A stretch of DNA of 64,000 bases from an uncultured bacterium (GTDB lineage: Bacteria; Planctomycetota; GCA-002687715). This document shows positions 20,588-29,523 of this stretch, piece by piece. The translations under genes were made by a program, and so were the position numbers. The notes under the pieces were generated by a model. It was given only the letters and a program-made list of their open reading frames with translations, had not been told where the DNA came from and did no database searches. Within the stretch, counting starts at the first letter, position 1. The number at the start of each line of letters is the position of its first letter. The stretch spans positions 66,230 to 130,229 of the forward strand of contig CADEGH010000007.1 in NCBI GenBank assembly GCA_902826835.1. The letters run 5' to 3'.

Positions 20588-22390
20588 TCATTTCTTCCGA
20601 TCGAAGAGTTGCTCCAAATCGCGCAGATCCAAGTGAAGGGCAACCGGTCGGCCGTGGGGACAGTTCTTGGCGCCGGGATTCCGCTCACGCCAGGCCATCA
20701 AGGCGGCGATCTCCGCCGCCGGTAGCACCTGGCCAAACTTGACGGCGGCGCGACAGGCGAGGTCCGCCGCGACTTCCCTCACGAGGCTGTCGCTGCCGAG
20801 CGCCGCGCCTTCTTTCAGACGCACGACGAGATCTTCGATCACTTCGCTCGGCGTGACCTTCGCGAGCAAGCGAGGCAAGGACTGCAGGAGCACCGTGCGA
20901 GGCCCGAGCGTGGTGAAGGTCACGCCGAGCCGCTCCAGCTCCAACTGACGGTCCGACAGGAGGGCGACCTCTGCCGGCGCGAGATCGACTGGTTCCGGAT
21001 GCAACAGGCCCTGAACCTCCAAGGTGGCACTGTCGATGCGCGCCAACCACTCGTCGAAGAGCTTGCGCTCGTGGAGCGCATGTTGATCCAGGATTTCGAG
21101 TCCCTGCGGGCTCTCCCGCAGAAGATAGGACCGATGAATTTGGAGCGCCGAGTGCGACGTCGGCTCCGGCATGACCGATCCGACCAGCGAGTGGCAGCGG
21201 TGCGCAGTGCGGCGCGTCGTGGTCGACTCGGGTTCTCGGGCCCTCGCAATTTCCGCCGCGGTCGGCGGGGGCGGATCTCCCACCCGACCGAAGAGCTCCC
21301 TCTCCATCTCCGCGTAGACATCACCGCGAGTATCCCGGGACTCGCGACGCGGTGATTCCGCCACCCGGGTCGCCTGGTCCGCAATGGGCCGGCTCCCGTT
21401 CTCGCGAGCCAGTCCGTTGCGCAGCATCTCCCGGATGCCCACCACCAGGAGATCCCGTTCGCGGAATCTCACCTCGGTCTTGGTCGGGTGAACATTCACG
21501 TCGAATTGGTCCGGTGGCATAGTCAAGAACACGAAGGCGACTGGATGGTCCTTCGGCATGATCTGCCCGGCGTACCCGTCTTTGATCGCAAAACTGGCCG
21601 CCTTGTCGCGAATGAAGCGTCCATTCAGAAAGACGTACTGATACTCGCTCGTCCGCTTGGTGAGACTCGCGGGCCCGAAGTAAGCCTCGATGCGAAGAGT
21701 GCCGATCGTGCGATCCGCGGAGAGGAGCCTCGACGCCAACTCCTCGCCGAAGAGGCTGCGAATGCGGGCGAGGCGACTGGAATCCTCGCGGATGTCCATT
21801 CCCTTTTTCTGTTCGTGCTCGAGCTTCAAACCGAGTTCCGGGTGCGGCAGGAACAGACGGGTCAGGGTCTCGACGATTTGAGCCAGTTCAGAGCGAGCCT
21901 CCTTCAGGAATTTCCGCCGCGCCGGTACGTTGAAGAAGAGGTCGCGAACCGTCACCGAGGTGCCGGTCGGTCCGCCCGCAGCCACCGGCCCCTCGATCGT
22001 TCCTCCGGAACACCGGATGCGGCTGGCAAGTTCCGATCCCGGTTCCCGCGAGAGAATCGTGAGTTCCGCAATGGAACCGATGCTCGGCAGCGCCTCCCCC
22101 CGAAACCCAAACGAGGAGATGCGAAACAGATCGTCGACATCGGCGATCTTGCTGGTGGCATGCGGAAGCACGCAAATCGCCAAATCCTCTGGCGACATCC
22201 CGCGGCCGTCGTCGGTGACTCGGATCAGCCGCTTGCCTCCGTCTTCGAGCTGAACCACGAGGTTTCGAGCCCCGGCATCGATGGAGTTTTCCACCAGTTC
22301 CTTGACGATCGACGCCGGCCGTTCGATCACCTCGCCGGCCGCGATGCGATTCGCGACCGCCTGATCCAGCACTCGGATCACCGACGCCAC
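20588..22390 (-). CDS. mutL: DNA mismatch repair protein MutL (endonuclease type)
   Basis: Couples mismatch recognition by MutS to strand removal. The N-terminal GHKL ATPase has KELVENSIDAGA, VTDDGRGM, HATSKI and GFRGEAL. The C-terminal domain carries the metal-binding motifs of nicking MutL proteins: DQHALHERKLFDE at 435-447 (close to the DQHAx2Ex4E consensus, with Asp for the last Glu), ACRAAVKFGQ, and CPHGRP starting at residue 577. Such MutLs occur in bacteria without MutH. The protein is 600 residues, a normal length. The gene overlaps holA by 13 bases and is probably in one operon with holA and the ubiA-like gene. Confidence 0.95.
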   Translation of the reverse strand: MASVIRVLDQAVANRIAAGEVIERPASIVKELVENSIDAGARNLVVQLEDGGKRLIRVTDDGRGMSPEDLAICVLPHATSKIADVDDLFRISSFGFRGEALPSIGSIAELTILSREPGSELASRIRCSGGTIEGPVAAGGPTGTSVTVRDLFFNVPARRKFLKEARSELAQIVETLTRLFLPHPELGLKLEHEQKKGMDIREDSSRLARIRSLFGEELASRLLSADRTIGTLRIEAYFGPASLTKRTSEYQYVFLNGRFIRDKAASFAIKDGYAGQIMPKDHPVAFVFLTMPPDQFDVNVHPTKTEVRFRERDLLVVGIREMLRNGLARENGSRPIADQATRVAESPRRESRDTRGDVYAEMERELFGRVGDPPPPTAAEIARAREPESTTTRRTAHRCHSLVGSVMPEPTSHSALQIHRSYLLRESPQGLEILDQHALHERKLFDEWLARIDSATLEVQGLLHPEPVDLAPAEVALLSDRQLELERLGVTFTTLGPRTVLLQSLPRLLAKVTPSEVIEDLVVRLKEGAALGSDSLVREVAADLACRAAVKFGQVLPAAEIAALMAWRERNPGAKNCPHGRPVALHLDLRDLEQLFDRKK

Positions 22391-23505
22391 GGCAAAGTTC
22401 CCTTCTCCGCGCCGATGGCCCCGAACGCTCGAACCAGCCAGCGCTCGAGGAGGAGGCGGGGATCCGGCCCTCCCGATTTGGCTGATCGCTCGATGCGTCG
22501 CAGCCCTCGAATCAAGACCGGGAGATCCCCACGCCGCCGGAAAAACTCGACATCCTGGCGCAGGCGGTCGTAGGCGAACGGGGGTTGCCGCACTGCCGCG
22601 GCCGCTTCCTCGAAGCTGCCACCGCTAGCGAGGACTTCCAGTGCAAGGCCGATCTTGCGCAGCCGCGACGTGATCGTGCCGAGGAGGGTCATCGTGATGC
22701 TCGTCGACTCTCGCACCACCTTGCCAGCCTGATCTTCGAAGCCCCGTTCGTACAGGCGCTCGACTTCTTCGAGCGCGGGGCTCAATTGGCCGTTCACGAT
22801 GACGTCCGCCAGTTGGAACAACCCTGCCATGCGCCCGTTCATCGCCAAACGCTCGATGTCGTCGGAATTGATGTCGCTCTTTTTTCCGACCGCCAGAGCG
22901 AGCTTGGCCAGTTCGGAGTCCAATTCCCGCAGGCTCGTGCCGACCAAGCGGTGCAGCAGATAAGCATCCTGGGCGGCCAACTTCTTACCGTGTTTTTCCG
23001 CCCGATCCCGTACCCAGTGCGTCAGCGGGCTACTCCAGGCCGGACCCTTGCCCGCGAAGACAGTGTCGTAAACCGGGCCGCACTTCACGATCAGGCCGCC
23101 ACCCCGCTCGACATAGCCGAGAAACCCGATCTTCGGTCCGTCCTTGCTGGATTTGCCGACCAAAGCGTCCCCTTCGATCACGCAGGGATGCACGGCTTCC
23201 CCGCTCTCGAAGAACTGCATCAGGACCTTGCCGTGCTCCGCTACGACGTCGTCCGCCGGCACCAAGCGGATGAGCTTCGTGCCTCCGAACAAATCCCGCG
23301 TTCGGAGTTCGTCCAGGAAGCCAGCGAGGTCGAATGTTTTGCCGTCTCCGACGCCAGAGACCGTCACGACCTCGGCGGCCGCGTCCGTGGCCTTGCGATA
23401 CCTCTCGAATGCCTCGTCCCGGAGAAAAGATTCTTCTCCGGTGAGGACCAAGAGAGCCAGCCCCTTCGGTACCGCCGCGCGGGCAAATTCCTCGGCCTTC
23501 AGCAT
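22378..23505 (-). CDS. holA: DNA polymerase III delta subunit
   Basis: Delta subunit of the clamp loader, which opens the beta clamp. The 375-residue protein starts with the typical ALLVLTGEESFLRDEAFERY. It has an AAA-like fold without a P-loop, and the helical C-terminal third includes LFQLADVIVNGQLSPALEEV and LLGTITSRLRKI. It overlaps mutL by 13 bases and the ubiA-like gene by 7. Low conservation is normal for the family; the start motif and the C-terminal pattern carry the assignment. Confidence 0.88.
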   Translation of the reverse strand: MLKAEEFARAAVPKGLALLVLTGEESFLRDEAFERYRKATDAAAEVVTVSGVGDGKTFDLAGFLDELRTRDLFGGTKLIRLVPADDVVAEHGKVLMQFFESGEAVHPCVIEGDALVGKSSKDGPKIGFLGYVERGGGLIVKCGPVYDTVFAGKGPAWSSPLTHWVRDRAEKHGKKLAAQDAYLLHRLVGTSLRELDSELAKLALAVGKKSDINSDDIERLAMNGRMAGLFQLADVIVNGQLSPALEEVERLYERGFEDQAGKVVRESTSITMTLLGTITSRLRKIGLALEVLASGGSFEEAAAAVRQPPFAYDRLRQDVEFFRRRGDLPVLIRGLRRIERSAKSGGPDPRLLLERWLVRAFGAIGAEKGTLPWRR

Positions 23506-24401
23506 GCGGGGCCCCAGGCCAGGTCTGCGCTAATCGCGAGCAGCATCGTGAATGCGATGGCCACGTTCGCCTGAAAAAAAGCGCGGTCGATCTTGGTCAG
23601 ATCATCTGCCGACACCAGTCGATGCTCGTACACGAGGAGCATCGCGACCACGAGTATACCAGCGTAAAAAAGCACGCCGCGACCCATGCTCAACCCCGCT
23701 GCGAAGAGCGCGAGCGGGAGAAGTCCGTGAAGCACTCGGGACAAAACGAGCGCCTTCGCGACCCCTATCCGAGCGGGCACGCTGTGCAATTTTTCGCGGT
23801 GATCGTGTTCCACGTCCTGGCAGGCGTACAAAATGTCGAATCCGGCCGTCCACAGGACGACTCCAACCCCGAGCAGGAAGGCTCCCAAAGAGCCGGCATC
23901 AAAACGGCCGGCCGCGGCGAGGTAGGCACCAAGCGGAGAGATTCCGAGGCACACTCCCAAAATGACATGGCATAAGAGGGTCACCCGCTTCGCAAAGCTG
24001 TAACCCAGGAGCAAGGCGAGGGTTGGAAGGCTCAGCCACCCGCAGAGGAGATTGAGCGCAAAACTGGCAGCGATGAAACAACCGCTGGAAATCGCCACCA
24101 GGAGCCGCATTTCGGTTGGCGAGACGGCCCCGGTGACTGAAGGTCGGCTGGCGGTGCGAGGATTGGTGCGATCCAGATTGCGATCCACCAACCGATTCCA
24201 TGCCATGGCCGCCGTGCGAGCGCCCACCATGGCCAATGCGACGAGTCCGAGGGTCCGCAAGGCTGGAATGCCACGCGACCCCCAGACAAGGCCCGAGAGC
24301 GCCCAGGGCAATGCGAACAGCGTGTGGGACAGTCGGACCAACCGAGCCCAACGCACCGGTCTGGGATCGATCCGCGGCTTTGCTTCCAGTGTCCCGCTCA
24401 T
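23499..24401 (-). CDS. UbiA-family polyprenyltransferase, MqnP/UbiA-like
   Basis: A 300-residue membrane prenyltransferase with about eight hydrophobic segments. The two Asp-rich Mg-diphosphate motifs are NRLVDRNLD in the first half and CQDVEHDHRE in the second. It would attach a polyprenyl tail to an aromatic acid in quinone synthesis; MqnP of the futalosine menaquinone route and UbiA of ubiquinone both fit. Given the suspected lineage, menaquinone is likelier, but no mqn gene is in the window. It is the first gene of the mutL/holA operon as read. Confidence 0.88.
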   Translation of the reverse strand: MSGTLEAKPRIDPRPVRWARLVRLSHTLFALPWALSGLVWGSRGIPALRTLGLVALAMVGARTAAMAWNRLVDRNLDRTNPRTASRPSVTGAVSPTEMRLLVAISSGCFIAASFALNLLCGWLSLPTLALLLGYSFAKRVTLLCHVILGVCLGISPLGAYLAAAGRFDAGSLGAFLLGVGVVLWTAGFDILYACQDVEHDHREKLHSVPARIGVAKALVLSRVLHGLLPLALFAAGLSMGRGVLFYAGILVVAMLLVYEHRLVSADDLTKIDRAFFQANVAIAFTMLLAISADLAWGPAC

Positions 24402-24772
24402 CGCTCCGTCATCCCTGGACTATCGAATTCACCAAGTTCGGTCGCGTTAGTGCGATGCACCCGACTCGCGCCCATCCTACGTGCACGGGTCCTCCTGCCC
24501 AGGGCGGAGTGATGTCGGTCGGCGTATTCCGGAGAGACTCTGCTCCGGCTGAGCTCGTTGAATTCGTGGTATCGGGAATCCCCGGTTGCTGCTCGTGGGT
24601 GACCGCCGTTCCGCGCTCCAGGGGCGCGTATCCGCACGAAGTCAGCTGGTTGGTCGAGAGTCGGTCTTACCCCCCACAAAAAACAAAGCGGCGTCAGCCA
24701 TTCCTGGCCGACGCCGCCTGGACGATCCCACGGTCTCACACTACCTTTGCGGGCAGTGTGGCCACCTGGCGA
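24402..24772. other. Intergenic region between the ubiA-like gene and a propeller lipoprotein gene
   Basis: About 370 bases between two minus-strand genes. The right part holds the terminator at 24677-24718. The remainder must contain the promoter for ubiA-holA-mutL. I see no convincing gene, repeat or riboswitch in it. Confidence 0.5.
24677..24718 (-). terminator. Intrinsic terminator of the 24773-27658 gene
   Basis: Read on the minus strand, GCGGCGTCGGCC and GGCTGACGCCGC form a stem (a perfect 8-bp outer part) around a short loop, followed by TTTGTTTTTTG. It lies about 55 bases after the stop codon. Confidence 0.85.
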
Positions 24773-27658
24773 TCACTGGTCGTAGTAGGTCTGCATGAAG
24801 TCGCAGCCCGGCACGCTCGAGGATCCGAGGAAGGTGCCACCGCTGCCGAAGGTGAAGCTGGCCACGAGGCCGACCGAGGGGTAGCTCACGAGCACGACGC
24901 TCGGGATGCCGCCACCGAAGGCCGGGTCCGCCAGCGCCTTGTTGTTGTTGTTCCCGTTCGCGCAGAAGTTGTAGAGGCCCGAGAAGTTGTCGATGCAAAC
25001 GTCAGTTGGACGGGCTCCGTTGAAGCCCGGCAACGACGAGGGATCGAGGCTCTTCAGGACGCGGTACGTACGCATGCCGGCCGGACCGGGGAAGTTCGGC
25101 GGCGGCGACAGGGTGAAGTTCTGCATCGTCAACTCGTCGACGCGTGCACCCTGGGTGTTGGCGATGAAGCAGCCCGGTTCCGTGGCACCACCGATGTAAG
25201 TGATCCAGTTCCAAGTCCCGCGGCGCGGACCCTGGAAGCCGGCACGGTTGCCCTTGATCACACCTTGGAGCGAGTTCTCGGGTACGGCGAACGAATCCGA
25301 TTCGTAAACCGTCACGTTGTTGCTGAAGAAGTTCGGGATGAACGCGGTGTACGCGTTGGTCAATCCCATGCCGTTCATGCGGTTCGTGATGAAGCAGTCG
25401 CTCGGTCCGACCGCTGAGGGATCGGACAGAGTGACACGAGTCATGAAGCTCGAGGTGTCGACGATCGAGAACGAATTGCCGGCAAAATTGCAGACGAAGA
25501 TGTCCTCATTGCCGGGCTGTACCGAGATCGCGGAGGGACCGGCTCCGACCTGGATGGTGCGGGCGATAGTGTGGAACTGGGGAACCCCGGGGTTGGCGAA
25601 CACCTGCTGGATCGTTCCTTGGTTGAAGTTGGAGACGTAAAGGAACTGCAGGTCCGGCGAGATGCCGAGGCCTTCGGGTGAGGGAACTCCCACGAGCGAA
25701 GTGATCAACTGGAAGTTGTACCCGTTGAACACCTTCACGGAGTTGGACTCGCTGTCTACGACGTAGACGAAGTTACCGAGAGGCTGCGGAGGCGGCGGCA
25801 GGCCGGGTCCGGGCGGCGGACAGAGAATGAAGCCGACCGAAGTGGGGGCGGTGCCGTTTTGGGTATCAGGCACGCCGGCCACCGCGAGGGTTCCGCGGCT
25901 GATGGCCGTGATCATGTTGGCGCCCTGGCCAGGAATGGTCTGGCTCAGGATCCACTGACCGACTTCGATGTCCTTGGGAGCCCCCAAGATGTTGGGATTG
26001 CTCACGGGGTTGGGGCTGAGGCTGGTCGCGCCGACCACCTGCCCACCGCCCCACGGCGGGATCTGGTTGTTGCCCGCGCCAGCGCTGGTCATGGTCGTCG
26101 CGGTGTTGAGCGCCGCCAACCCACGTTGCGCGCCGCCTTGCCGCCCGATGAAAACGCAGTCGGGCGGTTGGGGATTACGAGCCAGCGGTTGGCCTTCCTG
26201 ATACACGAAGCGGTTCCAGAACTGGTTCGGCAAGACGTTTCCGCTGCGGTCGCGAGCGCCGCCGTTGGAGGCCATGTAGCAGGACATGCCCGGCATGCCC
26301 ATCGGCGTCATGGCCACTGCGGGAAACGGAGCCCCGACCCCACTCGTGTCGCCGCCGAGAACGACGACGTCGAAGATGGCCGACCGGATGTCGTTGATGA
26401 ACAGGGAAGGGTTGTAGCCCACTCCCGAACCCGGCACGGGAACCGTGCCCGGCAATTGCAGGAGCGCGCCATTCAACGCCGGATTCGACGAGGGAATCGG
26501 CAGCAAGGTCGGATTGCTGGCGTAGTTTTGGAAAGTCGGGTTGAGGGCCGCCGGAGTGTCCACCGGCTGCAGATTCGAGATGTCGCACACTCGCAACCTG
26601 ACTTGCGTGGGATTCAGCAACGGATCAGGCATGTAGAGGACGAACCCGAGATTGGCCGGCAAGACCTCGACCTGGCCACCCGCCATCGGATTTCCCGGCG
26701 GCAGATAGCTCACAAACAAATTGCCGATGCCAGCGAAGGGAGGAATCTGGGGATTGCCCGCGCCGTTGCAATCGTTCACGAACGCAAAGGAGCGGGGAAC
26801 CGAGATGAACGGATCCCGCGTGGTGACAAAATTCGGGCCACCGACCAGGGCCACAAAGTCGACCGCCTTGTTGAAGTTCAAGACCACTTCCGCATTGAGC
26901 GGAGCGGTCGGCTCGTTTTGAACCGGAACCGCAGGAGTGGTGGAGGAAATGCGGAACGGCAATTGGTCGCCACCGACCGAAAACGGAAGGTGAGGGAGGT
27001 AGGTGTTGACACAAGCTGGGCCGCCGCCGGCCGCCACCGCGCAGAAGGGTCCGCCGCCAAAGGCGCGGAGGTTCTGGGTGATGATGAGCGAGTAGTTCCC
27101 GTTGACAAAGCTCTCGGGAGTGACCACCGATCCGTCGCCGTCAGCGTAGAGACGCAGCGTGGAAGGAGCCACGCCAGCGCTCGGGAATGCGTTGCTAGGG
27201 TCCGCGGCTCCCGCCGTGTCGAGCAGGAACGGGACCGGGGTGGAGACGATGTTTCCCGACCCAACCGGCACCTCCTGGAGGCGCAAGAGCACGATCCCGT
27301 CCGTTCCGAGCGGAGGATTGGAGGTGATCGAAGACGCCTGGACCAGGGTGTTGAAGGTGAGCTGGACGAAGTCCTGCCGACCCGGAACCCCGGCCGGGAG
27401 ATCGACGGCCACCACCGTTTGGGGGCCGCCGGTGGGAACCGGGACGCCCTGGGCGGGAAGATTGCTCATCGGGGTGAGGTTGGAAGTGCCACCCTGCACC
27501 GTTCCGAAGAAGAGGCTCGGGCTCATGGCCAGGAACTCCGGCAGCTCATCACCGCCGCCACCGCCACCGCCGCCTCCCCCGCATCCAGGGAAGGAAATGA
27601 GGCCGAGGCAGGTCAAACCCACCACGGACCAAAGCCCCGCTCGCGTCGTGAAGCGCAT
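24773..27658 (-). CDS. Polyglycine lipoprotein with Ig-like and beta-propeller-like regions (paralogue A)
   Basis: A 961-residue exported lipoprotein. The lipobox ends FPGC (cysteine 26) and runs directly into about ten glycines, then DELPEFLAMSPSLFFG. Residues about 85-350 contain Big_5-like segments (VQLTFNTLVQASSI, LNAEVVLNFNKAVDF). From about residue 635 a YVTN-like beta-propeller follows (FVYVVDSESNSVKVFNGY, GLGISPDLQFLYVSN, AISVQPGNEDIFVCN, SFSIVDTSSF). The C-terminus ends PGCDFMQTYYDQ. A perfect AAGGAGAT site precedes the ATG and a strong terminator follows the stop, so it can be monocistronic. Its paralogue is at 29524-32394. Function is unknown; a cell-surface or extracellular binding role is likely from lipidation and propeller. 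Confidence 0.75.
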   Translation of the reverse strand: MRFTTRAGLWSVVGLTCLGLISFPGCGGGGGGGGGGDELPEFLAMSPSLFFGTVQGGTSNLTPMSNLPAQGVPVPTGGPQTVVAVDLPAGVPGRQDFVQLTFNTLVQASSITSNPPLGTDGIVLLRLQEVPVGSGNIVSTPVPFLLDTAGAADPSNAFPSAGVAPSTLRLYADGDGSVVTPESFVNGNYSLIITQNLRAFGGGPFCAVAAGGGPACVNTYLPHLPFSVGGDQLPFRISSTTPAVPVQNEPTAPLNAEVVLNFNKAVDFVALVGGPNFVTTRDPFISVPRSFAFVNDCNGAGNPQIPPFAGIGNLFVSYLPPGNPMAGGQVEVLPANLGFVLYMPDPLLNPTQVRLRVCDISNLQPVDTPAALNPTFQNYASNPTLLPIPSSNPALNGALLQLPGTVPVPGSGVGYNPSLFINDIRSAIFDVVVLGGDTSGVGAPFPAVAMTPMGMPGMSCYMASNGGARDRSGNVLPNQFWNRFVYQEGQPLARNPQPPDCVFIGRQGGAQRGLAALNTATTMTSAGAGNNQIPPWGGGQVVGATSLSPNPVSNPNILGAPKDIEVGQWILSQTIPGQGANMITAISRGTLAVAGVPDTQNGTAPTSVGFILCPPPGPGLPPPPQPLGNFVYVVDSESNSVKVFNGYNFQLITSLVGVPSPEGLGISPDLQFLYVSNFNQGTIQQVFANPGVPQFHTIARTIQVGAGPSAISVQPGNEDIFVCNFAGNSFSIVDTSSFMTRVTLSDPSAVGPSDCFITNRMNGMGLTNAYTAFIPNFFSNNVTVYESDSFAVPENSLQGVIKGNRAGFQGPRRGTWNWITYIGGATEPGCFIANTQGARVDELTMQNFTLSPPPNFPGPAGMRTYRVLKSLDPSSLPGFNGARPTDVCIDNFSGLYNFCANGNNNNKALADPAFGGGIPSVVLVSYPSVGLVASFTFGSGGTFLGSSSVPGCDFMQTYYDQ

Positions 27659-27945
27659 CCAGATCTCCTTGGAAATTCCATCTTCCAGACACCGCTCGGC
27701 CTTGCATCGCCGATCCCAGCTCTGGATTCCGCGGTGTTCGCAACTGACATGCCAGAAAGCAGGAGCGAGTTCCCCAATTTCCTGCCTTCAGACCAGGCCC
27801 GACGCCCCAACCAAGCCTAGTTGGGCGTCAAGACATGGGGGTTGGCGTGCGAACTCGAACCTTCTTCTGGTCGCCTATCTTGCCCCTCGGGCCCGATCTC
27901 GCCAAGGACCCGGGGTCTGTGATTCTGCGGAGGGCCCCGATCGGT

Positions 27946-28746
27946 TCAGCGCGATCGAGTGCTGGCGATGCAGGCCGCGAGGGCGCCGATAGCGTGGGCC
28001 GTGGTATGGCTCTTGGACGCCGTCATGGCGGTCACCTCCCCGTCGAAGTGGAGTTCCCAAGCGGTCCCGTCGTGGAAGCTGCCGTCTTCAGCCTGGGCGG
28101 CCAGGAGCGCCTCGATCCAGGCCGGCGGAGCCACAAAACCCGGGTGGTGACGAGCGAGGAGGTTCAGGGACTCGCAAAAAAGGTCCGACATGCGGGGCCA
28201 CGCAACGAGTTCCCGTTCGAGGGCAAGCGCGAGCCTCTCCAGATGTTGGTCGTAGATGGTCCCTTGGGCATGCCCCCGCGAGCGCGCCCACTCGATCGCG
28301 TAGAGCTGGTGGGTAAGTCCGTAGCCGTAGAGCTCCTGACTTAGCAGAGCGTCTAGCGCGCCCTCCGCCCTCCCCCGGTCATCCAGGAGAGTCGACGCCA
28401 GGAGCCAGGTCAATCGAGCGAAGCCCCGGGGGCTCTCCGAAGGAACGGCGGGGGGCGCGCCCGCAGGGTCGAGACACCTGATGAATGAATCCTGAGAGAG
28501 TCCCCTGGCTTGGGCGTCGACCCACGCCAGAAGCCTCGGATCGTCTAAGGTTCGCGCCGCCAGCTTGGCCTCGCACACCGACCCCACCTCGGCATGGCCC
28601 ATCCGAATCAGCGCGGCCGTGGCCCGGTCGGCGGCTCGCCTTACGCGCGCCTCGAGGGATTGATCCTCCGTGCAACCCGCCAAGAGCAGCCACGTGCCCA
28701 ACCAGAGCGCCGGAGGGCCAAGCCGAACCCGGGAGCGGTCCTTCAC
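27946..28746 (-). CDS. Small helical lipoprotein, possible toroid fold
   Basis: A 266-residue protein with a lipobox LLLAGC (cysteine 25). I chose the GTG at 28746: it begins the signal peptide, has GAAGG seven bases upstream, and sits 10 bases after the CPBP gene. The C-terminal part carries a terpenoid-cyclase-repeat-like stretch (IEALLAAQAEDGSFHDGTAW, then SHTTAHAIGALAACI), suggesting an alpha/alpha toroid. Extra cysteines lie in SVCEAK, IRCLDP and LFCES. No catalytic residue can be named. It lies between the two propeller lipoprotein paralogues, next to a membrane protease. Confidence 0.65.
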   Translation of the reverse strand: MKDRSRVRLGPPALWLGTWLLLAGCTEDQSLEARVRRAADRATAALIRMGHAEVGSVCEAKLAARTLDDPRLLAWVDAQARGLSQDSFIRCLDPAGAPPAVPSESPRGFARLTWLLASTLLDDRGRAEGALDALLSQELYGYGLTHQLYAIEWARSRGHAQGTIYDQHLERLALALERELVAWPRMSDLFCESLNLLARHHPGFVAPPAWIEALLAAQAEDGSFHDGTAWELHFDGEVTAMTASKSHTTAHAIGALAACIASTRSR

Positions 28747-28756
28747 CCCGAAGCCT

Positions 28757-29464
28757 TCACAGGGCCAAGAAAACGTCATAGAGGGCATGGGTCCAGGTTG
28801 CCACACCAAATCCCCGCAGCCAAAACAGCCACCCGAGCAGGAGCCCCGCCAAGAAACGAAAAACAAAGACAGAGGAAGACCAGGGCTCGCCGCCATCGCC
28901 CACATGGTGGTAGGCGCTGAACAGAATGCTGGAAGCCAAGAGGCTCGAGACCAAGGCCCAGACCCGGTCGACCTTCAGTCCACGATGAAGGAGAACAAAG
29001 CTGGCCCCCACTCCCACCAACCGGAACAGGAGTTCCTCGTAGAGGCCGGCCCCGAGGCCGAGGATCACCGCGTCCAGCTTCCGGTCCGGCGGGACGACAC
29101 ACAGAAATGAGCGGAAGAGCGACAGGCCCGGCCCGAGAAGGAGGGCGTAAATTGCCGATTCGAGGAGGACAAACGGAAGGAGTGCGATCGCCGACCGGGG
29201 GCCTCGCAACGCGACGAGCAGGAAAGTCACGAGGAGGGCGGAGTTGACGAGAATCAACCCGAGACCGTACTCGATGCCGAGCATGCGCTTGAGCAAGACC
29301 TCGGCGGCATTGCGCACGCTTCCCCCGGTCGCGCTGAACAGGGCGACTTCGTAGACCGCGAACAACGGGATGACCAGCAACGCCCCGACTTCGAATCGCC
29401 GGGTGGCATCGCTGTAGTCTTCGAGCCGAAGCACGACTCGGGGGCGTCGGATCCCTTTTCCCAT
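28757..29464 (-). CDS. CPBP-family intramembrane protease-like protein
   Basis: A 235-residue membrane protein with about six to eight hydrophobic segments. It carries the CPBP/Rce1 (ABI) motifs: EExxxR as YEELLFR (Glu143, Glu144, Arg148), a histidine in SAYHH (about 186-187), and the final THALYD. These residues are all retained, so activity is plausible. Family members cleave prenylated or other substrates or act as membrane sensors. It begins 59 bases after the stop of the 29524-32394 gene on the same strand, so it could be cotranscribed with it. The substrate is unknown. Confidence 0.82.
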   Translation of the reverse strand: MGKGIRRPRVVLRLEDYSDATRRFEVGALLVIPLFAVYEVALFSATGGSVRNAAEVLLKRMLGIEYGLGLILVNSALLVTFLLVALRGPRSAIALLPFVLLESAIYALLLGPGLSLFRSFLCVVPPDRKLDAVILGLGAGLYEELLFRLVGVGASFVLLHRGLKVDRVWALVSSLLASSILFSAYHHVGDGGEPWSSSVFVFRFLAGLLLGWLFWLRGFGVATWTHALYDVFLAL

Positions 29465-29523
29465 CCGAGTCGTTCGTAGTGCCTAAGCTTAGACGGTCGC
29501 TTCGGTCGCCTGGCCCCGGACCA

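Noticed and set aside
25859..27820. Long plus-strand frame opposite the first propeller lipoprotein, with a similar one at 29479-31128
   Set aside because: Both are mirror frames of the paralogous genes and resemble each other only because the real genes are homologous.
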